DNA of 64,000 nt from Limiplasma sp958448555. GTDB lineage: Bacteria; Bacillota; Clostridia; Christensenellales; Aristaeellaceae. Under the pieces are notes generated by a model. The model saw only the letters and a program-made list of their open reading frames with translations. It did not search any database and was not told the origin of the DNA. The stretch is from assembly GCA_958448555.1 (NCBI GenBank), contig CAUDEL010000004.1:33635-97634 (forward strand), given 5' to 3'. A program made the position numbers and the translations under genes. Shown piece after piece: positions 59,900-64,000 of this stretch (positions are counted from its first letter, which is position 1; each line of letters starts with the position of its first letter).

Positions 59900-60590
59900 G
59901 AGGCCGGGCGCTATGATTCGAGGAATTCTTTTTGACATGGACGGCGTGCTCCTGGACACCGAGCGCCTGGGAGCCGGGCTGTTTGAGCAGGCCTGTGCGC
60001 GGCGCGGCCGTGTCGTGCCGCAGGGCCTGTTTCTGCGCATGCTGGGCTGTACGGCGCAGGCGGGGTACGACGTCCTGCACGAGGCCTTCGGCGACGGCTT
60101 CCCTGCGCGCGAGGTCATGGAGGAGGTGCACCAGGGCATCTTTCATACCGCGGTAACCGTCGGCCTGCCCGCGAAAAAGGGGCTGGGGGAATGTCTGCGC
60201 GGCCTGCGCGAGCGCTCCCTGCGCATCGCCTTGGCAACCAGCACGGATCGTGCCATCGTCGAACGCTACATCCAGGCCGTCCCCCTCATGCAGGGCGCCT
60301 TTGACGCGATGGTCTGCGGCGCCGAGGGCGGAAGGAGCAAGCCCGAGCCGGATATCTATCTGGAGGCGGCGCGCCGACTAAAGCTTCCCATAGGCGAGTG
60401 CCTGGGCGTGGAAGACAGCCGCAACGGCCTTCGCAGCCTCGCCGCCGCGGGCTGCGTGAGCGTCATGATCCCGGACCTGATGCCCTATGACGAAAGCCTG
60501 GCCGGCGTTGTCGATTACCGCCTGCCTGATTTGAACCATCTCCCCGAGCTGGTGGACCGGCTCAACCTTGGCGCGCGGGCGCGCGCTTAA
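59892..60590 (+). CDS. HAD superfamily hydrolase (phosphatase/phosphoglucomutase-like)
   Basis: 232 residues. HAD motifs: I GILFDMDGVLLDTE (nucleophile near residue 16), II ATSTDRAIVE, III SKPEPDIYLEAA and IV VEDSRNGLRSLAAAG. It has the alpha-helical cap of the beta-phosphoglucomutase/small-phosphatase group. Substrate is unknown; it could be a sugar phosphate. ATG 59892 overlaps the ECF stop; ATG 59913 after AAGAGG is another possible start. Confidence 0.85.
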   Translation: MSKRPGAMIRGILFDMDGVLLDTERLGAGLFEQACARRGRVVPQGLFLRMLGCTAQAGYDVLHEAFGDGFPAREVMEEVHQGIFHTAVTVGLPAKKGLGECLRGLRERSLRIALATSTDRAIVERYIQAVPLMQGAFDAMVCGAEGGRSKPEPDIYLEAARRLKLPIGECLGVEDSRNGLRSLAAAGCVSVMIPDLMPYDESLAGVVDYRLPDLNHLPELVDRLNLGARARA

Positions 60591-60592
60591 GC

Positions 60593-60976
60593 CTACTCGT
60601 GCAGTTCCAGCGGCAGCCCGTCGGGATCGCGAAAAAACGTCATGCGCTTGCCCGTAAAGACGTCTTCGCGGATGGGCTCGCAGGTGATGCCCCTTTCCCC
60701 CAGCTCCCGTACGGCCTCCTCCACGTCCCTTACGCGGAACGCCAGGTGCCGCAGTCCGCACGCCTCCGGACCTGAGACGCGGGCGGGCGGATTGGGCATG
60801 CCAAACAGCTCCAGCTCCGTCGTCTCGTTGATGCGCAGGTCCAGCTTGTAATCTCCCCGCTCGGGCCGCGCGTTCTCGCGAATGACCTCAAACCCCAGCT
60901 TCTCCACATAGAAGCTGCGCGAACGCGCATAATCGGACGCGATGATGGCGACATGATGAATGGTGTCAAGCCGCAT
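60593..60976 (-). CDS. VOC (glyoxalase/dioxygenase) family protein
   Basis: 127 residues from ATG 60976 behind AAGGAGG. It begins LDTIHHVAIIASDYARSRSFYVEKLGFEV, continues with LDLRINETTELELFG and LRHLAFRVRDVEEAVREL, and ends KRMTFFRDPDGLPLELHE, which is the layout of GloA2/YaeR-type single-chain proteins with metal ligands His, Glu, His, Glu. The activity is unknown for most members; glyoxalase activity cannot be assumed. It converges with the HAD gene with 2 bases between the stops. Confidence 0.85.
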   Translation of the reverse strand: MRLDTIHHVAIIASDYARSRSFYVEKLGFEVIRENARPERGDYKLDLRINETTELELFGMPNPPARVSGPEACGLRHLAFRVRDVEEAVRELGERGITCEPIREDVFTGKRMTFFRDPDGLPLELHE

Positions 60977-61039
60977 GGGGACTTCCTCCTTTCTTTCAGG
61001 ACAACCATCCCCATTGTAGCACACCCCTTTGCCGCCGCA

Positions 61040-61057
61040 TAGCCCGGGCTTCGTCGC
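61040..61057 (+). repeat. Short repeat TAGCCCGGGCTTCGTCGC, copy 1
   Basis: 18-base sequence with an internal AGCCCGGGCT palindrome; identical or near-identical copies occur at 61901-61918 and 61926-61943. Confidence 0.7.
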
Positions 61058-61071
61058 CAAGCTGAACCATC

Positions 61072-61101
61072 TTGCTTTTGCAGGGGGCCATCCAGTATAA
61101 T
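61072..61101 (+). promoter_or_regulatory. Promoter of the secreted zinc-knuckle protein gene
   Basis: TTGCTT (61072-61077), 18-base spacer, TATAAT (61096-61101). Confidence 0.6.
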
Positions 61102-61177
61102 GCTTGGTAAAGGATGGACCATGCCTGGCGGGCGAAGCGTTCGCAATCCAAGGAAAAAGAAGGGGAGAGTCAACACC

Positions 61178-61834
61178 ATGAAAAAGAGAAAGCTGATATG
61201 GGTCGCGGTAGTGCTGGTTTGGATGGGCAGCCTCCTATTGGGAGGCGGAATGGCTTGCGCGGCAAACAAAGACGGGGTGACGTTTGCCAAGGATGGCAAA
61301 TGGCTGCCGGATCCCAGCAACATCTTTGGGACGGATGGCGAGTTTTTTCAGGTGAATACGGAGAGCAATGGGCTAGAATATGCTTCGTACCTTTATACGG
61401 TTGACGCCACCGTCGATCAGATGGGCAAGATGGTCTCCGTCTACGAGGAGGTTATGCGCGATATTGGCTGCACCGTCAAGCAATACAAACTGCCGGACAA
61501 AGCGATTCGCTACGAGGGCTACATCTGTGATGACGTAACGCCGGTGGAATTCGTCCTGTATGTAAAGGATGGCGCCAAGGAACTCAGCGAGGGCGGAACG
61601 GGAACCTTTTTGGCTAGCCTGATGATCCCCGTCAGCGAATGGTACTTTGAGCCCGGCAAAGGCTCGAATCTGGTTAAGGGCGGCCAACTGCGCTGCGTTG
61701 AATGTGGCGGAACCGGCCTGTGCAAATACTGCGGCGGAACCGGCAGGGCCAACTATGGAGACGGCTACGAAGACTGTATCATTTGCGATGGGACCGGCAC
61801 GTGCGATGTTTGTGGCGGAATCGGCAGCTATTAA
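61178..61834 (+). CDS. Secreted protein with DnaJ-type CxxCxGxG zinc knuckles
   Basis: 218 residues from ATG 61178 behind AAGGGGAGAG. Signal peptide RKLIWVAVVLVWMGSLLLGG ends ACAANK. The central part (residues about 35-170) is unknown. The C-terminus has four knuckles: CVECGGTG, CKYCGGTG, CIICDGTG, CDVCGGIG, the same four-motif pattern as the DnaJ zinc domain, which binds two zinc ions in a cytosolic chaperone. Its presence after a signal peptide is unusual. It is monocistronic with lower GC than neighbours, suggesting a different origin. Confidence 0.75.
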   Translation: MKKRKLIWVAVVLVWMGSLLLGGGMACAANKDGVTFAKDGKWLPDPSNIFGTDGEFFQVNTESNGLEYASYLYTVDATVDQMGKMVSVYEEVMRDIGCTVKQYKLPDKAIRYEGYICDDVTPVEFVLYVKDGAKELSEGGTGTFLASLMIPVSEWYFEPGKGSNLVKGGQLRCVECGGTGLCKYCGGTGRANYGDGYEDCIICDGTGTCDVCGGIGSY

Positions 61835-61952
61835 GGCTCGTTCGGACCATCCTGATCGGTCGCGTTGACCATCAACAAGGACATTGTCACCCGCTTCTGA
61901 TAGCCCGGGCTTCGTCGCTCTTTTGTAGCCCGGGTTTCGTCGCTCTTTCCGC
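61835..61952. other. Intergenic stretch with two copies of the 18-base repeat
   Basis: No gene is seen. It holds TAGCCCGGGCTTCGTCGC at 61901-61918 and a one-mismatch copy at 61926-61943, 7 bases apart, just before the tRNA promoter. Confidence 0.6.
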
Positions 61953-61981
61953 TTGCCAAGCGAAACGAAGCATGCTATAAT
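61953..61981 (+). promoter_or_regulatory. Strong promoter driving the truncated and intact tRNA-Ser copies
   Basis: TTGCCA (61953-61958), 17-base spacer, perfect TATAAT (61976-61981). The truncated tRNA copy begins 21 bases after it. Confidence 0.75.
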
Positions 61982-62001
61982 AAACATCGGTTCGCGCGTG
62001 A

Positions 62002-62044
62002 TGGAGAAGTATCGAAGCGGTCATAACGGCCCCGACTCGAAATC
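62002..62044 (+). pseudogene. Truncated 5' half of tRNA-Ser(CGA)
   Basis: 43 bases identical to 62181-62223: acceptor 5' strand, D arm and anticodon arm through CGAAATC. After that the sequence diverges, so no D-to-T-arm tRNA can form. The 137 bases between the two copies hold no recognised gene. Confidence 0.85.
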
Positions 62045-62181
62045 TAATCCGAAAGGTGGAATCGAATCGACGTAAAGCCTTGATTTTACCAGGTTTGCAA
62101 GGTGCCCCCGGAATGGGATCATGAGCAGTTCTCTCCATCAGTTCTCTCCTTTTTCCGAGAGACGATGTTGAGATAGATTTT

Positions 62182-62276
62182 GGAGAAGTATCGAAGCGGT
62201 CATAACGGCCCCGACTCGAAATCGGGTAAACCGGCTAATAACCGGTCCGTGGGTTCGAATCCCACCTTCTCCGCCA
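62182..62276 (+). tRNA. tRNA-Ser, anticodon CGA
   Basis: 95 bases with encoded CCA (62274-62276). Acceptor GGAGAAG pairs with CTTCTCC, discriminator G. Anticodon stem CCCGA/TCGGG closes loop CTCGAAA, giving anticodon CGA for the UCG codon. The long variable arm (ACCGGCTAATAACCGGT) and the T arm with GTTCGAATC are typical of class II tRNA-Ser. An integrase gene lies 86 bases from its 3' end, so it may be an attachment site. Confidence 0.95.
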
Positions 62277-62279
62277 TCA

Positions 62280-62311
62280 GGCTTTCCCCCACAGCGGGGA
62301 AAGCCTTTTTT
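62280..62311 (+). terminator. Intrinsic terminator of tRNA-Ser
   Basis: GGCTTTCCCC (62280-62289) pairs with GGGGAAAGCC (62296-62305), followed by six T. Confidence 0.85.
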
Positions 62312-62362
62312 CATTTGCTCCGGCGTCTCGCTCCAAAGGTCTCCCGCCATGCTCCGATACCC

Positions 62363-63532
62363 TTATTCTATAAGGACTTCGGAGCTCATCCCCAATCCCT
62401 TTTCCATTGCCTGTGCAGAGGTGAGCTTGGACCCGGCGTCCAGGTGGGCGTAGATGTTGGCGGTCGTGCTGAAGTCGCTGTGCCCCAGCCACTCCTGAAT
62501 CTGCTTCATGGGGACGCCGTTTTTCAGCAGCAGGCTGGCGCAGCTGTGACGCAGGTCGTGGAAGCGGATGGGCCGAAGCCCGTTGCGCTTGAGCAGTGCG
62601 GGAAAGGCCGTGCTGATGTAGCTCAGCTTCAGGCGGTTTCCCATTGCATCCACCAGAACGTAGCCCAGGTAATCCGTGCAATAGGAGCGGCCGCACAGTA
62701 TGCGGTTCTTCTCCTGCTGCTCCTTTAACGCGGCCAGCTTCGTTTGAAAAGCCGGCACCAACGGGAGGGTCCGCCGGCTGGAGGCCGTCTTGGTCGTATC
62801 GGCCGCCACTTCGATGCGCCTGCCCTTTTCAGCGCAGGCCGTCACCGTGTGCCGGATGGCGATGGTTTTGTTCTCAAAATCAATCGCATCCCATTTGAGC
62901 CCCACCACCTCGCTGCGGCGCAGTCCGTAGAATGCCGCCAGCATGACCGGCAGCTCCAGCGGTGTTCCCCGCGCCGCCTGAAAGAGCCGGTTCACTTCGT
63001 TGCCGTCATAAAACGAGGCGGTAAACCGGTCCTTCCTGGGCCGCTCCACCTTGTCCGCCGGATTGACGTCAATGAGGTCCGTCTTAACAGCGTATTTGAG
63101 CGCCCTGTGGATGATCGCGTGGTAGTGGATGACGGTATTGGCGGATACGCGCTTGAGCTGACTGGTGTAGAACATCTGAATGTCTACCGCCTGCAATCCG
63201 CCCAGCGTGATGCCCCGCTGCTGAAAGTACGGTGCAATCGGATTCTGAATCATGCTCGCATATCCGGCAGCCGTGTTGGGCTTTAAGGTGCTCCGCGCGA
63301 TCTCCATCCATTGGACGAGATAGCTGGAAAACGGCATATCGCGGTCAATAGCGGCTTCTCCCGCCACAAATTCGGCGCGGGCGGCCATCAGCATGTCTTC
63401 GGCGCGTTTTTTGTTCCCCTTCACGGGCAATCCCGTCGGCAGCCATTTTGATATCCGTTTCCCGCTTTTGTCCTTGTAGCTCAGGACCATGTAGTACAAG
63501 CCCTTTTTTTCTTGCAGGTGTCCTGCGATCAT
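62363..63532 (-). CDS. Tyrosine-type site-specific integrase
   Basis: 389 residues from ATG 63532 behind GGAGGG. The N-terminal region has an AP2-like arm-type domain (YYMVLSYKDKSGKRISKWLPTGLP), followed by the SAM-like core-binding domain (FSSYLVQWMEIARSTLKPNTAAGYASMI). Catalytic residues are visible in the C-terminus: R in GLRRSEV, HxxR in FHDLRHSCASLLL, and the tyrosine in STTANIYAHLD. It resembles integrases of Tn916-type elements and phages. It ends 86 bases from the tRNA-Ser 3' end, consistent with an integrated element to the right. Confidence 0.95.
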   Translation of the reverse strand: MIAGHLQEKKGLYYMVLSYKDKSGKRISKWLPTGLPVKGNKKRAEDMLMAARAEFVAGEAAIDRDMPFSSYLVQWMEIARSTLKPNTAAGYASMIQNPIAPYFQQRGITLGGLQAVDIQMFYTSQLKRVSANTVIHYHAIIHRALKYAVKTDLIDVNPADKVERPRKDRFTASFYDGNEVNRLFQAARGTPLELPVMLAAFYGLRRSEVVGLKWDAIDFENKTIAIRHTVTACAEKGRRIEVAADTTKTASSRRTLPLVPAFQTKLAALKEQQEKNRILCGRSYCTDYLGYVLVDAMGNRLKLSYISTAFPALLKRNGLRPIRFHDLRHSCASLLLKNGVPMKQIQEWLGHSDFSTTANIYAHLDAGSKLTSAQAMEKGLGMSSEVLIE

Positions 63533-63621
63533 GGTTGTCCCTCCTTTTTGCAGCCTGGATTCCTGCCGTTGACAGACCAAGCATAGCACCGGCGCATGCG
63601 GGCGGCAAGGTTATGGAGGGG

Positions 63622-63837
63622 CTACCACAGCCCGCCCACTTTTCTAATCTTGAGATATGCCAGGAGATGGGCTTTGGGGATCCGATAGGCCCTGCCGATC
63701 TTCAATGACGAAATGTCTCCGTTTTTCAGCAACCGATAGCCGGTCTTGGTGCTGATGTCCAATACGCGGCACATCTCCGTGATGTCCATAACATCCGGGC
63801 AGTGCCGAAGGGCACGGCCGTCTGGCATTCGGGCCAT
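63622..63837 (-). CDS. Excisionase-like helix-turn-helix DNA-binding protein
   Basis: 71 residues from ATG 63837 (AAAAGGGGG, 6-base gap). After a short tail it has DVMDITEMCRVLDISTKTGYRLLKNGDIS and SLKIGRAYRIPKAHLLAYL, the winged-helix pattern of small Xis/MerR-type (HTH_17) proteins. Such proteins steer the integrase towards excision or regulate it. It is 89 bases upstream of the integrase on the same strand. Confidence 0.85.
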   Translation of the reverse strand: MARMPDGRALRHCPDVMDITEMCRVLDISTKTGYRLLKNGDISSLKIGRAYRIPKAHLLAYLKIRKVGGLW

Positions 63838-63846
63838 ATCCATCCC

Positions 63847-64000
63847 CCTTTTCTCAAAACAGCATCGTGGCAAATGGATCAGAGGCGGGAATTCGCCGTA
63901 TTTGCCCTGCGCCCCGGCAGGCTTCCCGCTGGCCCTGGGGATGTTACAGGCTGCGGACGGCTCCATCCGCAACATAGCCCCGCCTGTACCGCCGTCCCCC
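63847..64000. other. Window edge, upstream of the excisionase-like gene
   Basis: About 150 bases without a gene that can be supported; a minus-strand frame runs through it but looks like non-coding leader. Confidence 0.4.

Larger units (their letters stand above)
62277..64000. mobile_element. Left end of an integrative element inserted at tRNA-Ser
   Basis: Directly beyond the tRNA 3' end lie a tyrosine integrase and a small excisionase-like protein, both on the minus strand, and no further gene is closed before the window ends. This arrangement matches conjugative elements or prophages that use a tRNA 3' end as attB. The boundary, att repeat and size cannot be seen here. Confidence 0.65.

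Noticed and set aside
62002..62097. A second functional tRNA-Ser at the truncated copy
   Set aside because: Sequence after the anticodon arm cannot form the variable arm, T arm or 3' acceptor strand.

Overview
The window is GC-rich bacterial chromosome that reads as a spore-forming, anaerobic member of the Bacillota (class Clostridia). Supporting evidence: a gerA/gerB/gerC-type germinant receptor operon with a sigma-G-like promoter, a SpoIVB-type protease, a class III (oxygen-sensitive) ribonucleotide reductase, GatA/GatB amidotransferase, an LtaS-type phosphoglycerol transferase, an NADP-type glutamate dehydrogenase and strong Shine-Dalgarno sequences with frequent GTG/TTG starts. A GH112 phosphorylase with its own sugar ABC importer suggests a host-glycan (mucin or milk type) or rhamnogalacturonan diet. 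The genus cannot be named from the sequence alone.

Layout. 1-2320: end of gatA and gatB. 2375-4859 (minus): two-subunit transketolase translationally coupled to a sugar-1-phosphate transferase. 5049-8590: rimO-pgsA-pncC-recA. 8598-8854: repeat copy A. 8878-10374: membrane glycosyltransferase-like protein. 10473-12728: a Tat-exported flavoprotein facing a tatB-tatA-tatC operon. 12872-14043: frameshifted surface protein. 14259-16916: acetyltransferase, metallopeptidase, alpha/beta hydrolase. 17217-19656: NrdR-box promoter and nrdD. 19741-20934: spoIVB with a damaged 3' end. 21229-21458: repeat copy B. 21556-25317: GntR regulator, M3 peptidase, tRNA nucleotidyltransferase-like protein. 25339-27105: secreted SH3-like protein. 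27269-32813 (minus): solute-binding protein, two permeases, an unlisted 58-residue membrane protein and GH112. 33027-36705 (minus): ger operon. 36755-41726: divergent serine hydrolase and CapA-like/YfhO-like genes. 41853-48641: MoxR, DUF58, transglutaminase, HxxxD acyltransferase and a membrane partner. 48644-49016: repeat copy C. 49027-54361: NahK-like kinase, LtaS-like enzyme, polytopic protein. 54465-54933: repeat copy D. 54954-61834: gdhA, recF, flavoprotein, ECF S component, HAD, VOC and a secreted zinc-knuckle protein. 61953-64000: tRNA-Ser(CGA) with a duplicated 5' half, then an integrase/excisionase element running off the window.

How it fits together. The GH112 operon would import a galactosyl disaccharide and phosphorolyse it to Gal-1-P plus a second sugar. 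A kinase resembling N-acetylhexosamine 1-kinase about 17 kb away could phosphorylate released HexNAc, so the two loci may form a dispersed lacto-N-biose/galacto-N-biose route. The Tat translocon sits beside its only obvious cargo.

The most novel signal is a family of dispersed intergenic elements (copies A-D). They carry a core of two adjacent hairpins whose stems change in a compensatory way between copies, and they are bordered by GC hairpins that in two copies are perfect duplicates. This looks like an undescribed mobile or structured-RNA element that inserts at transcription-terminator hairpins.
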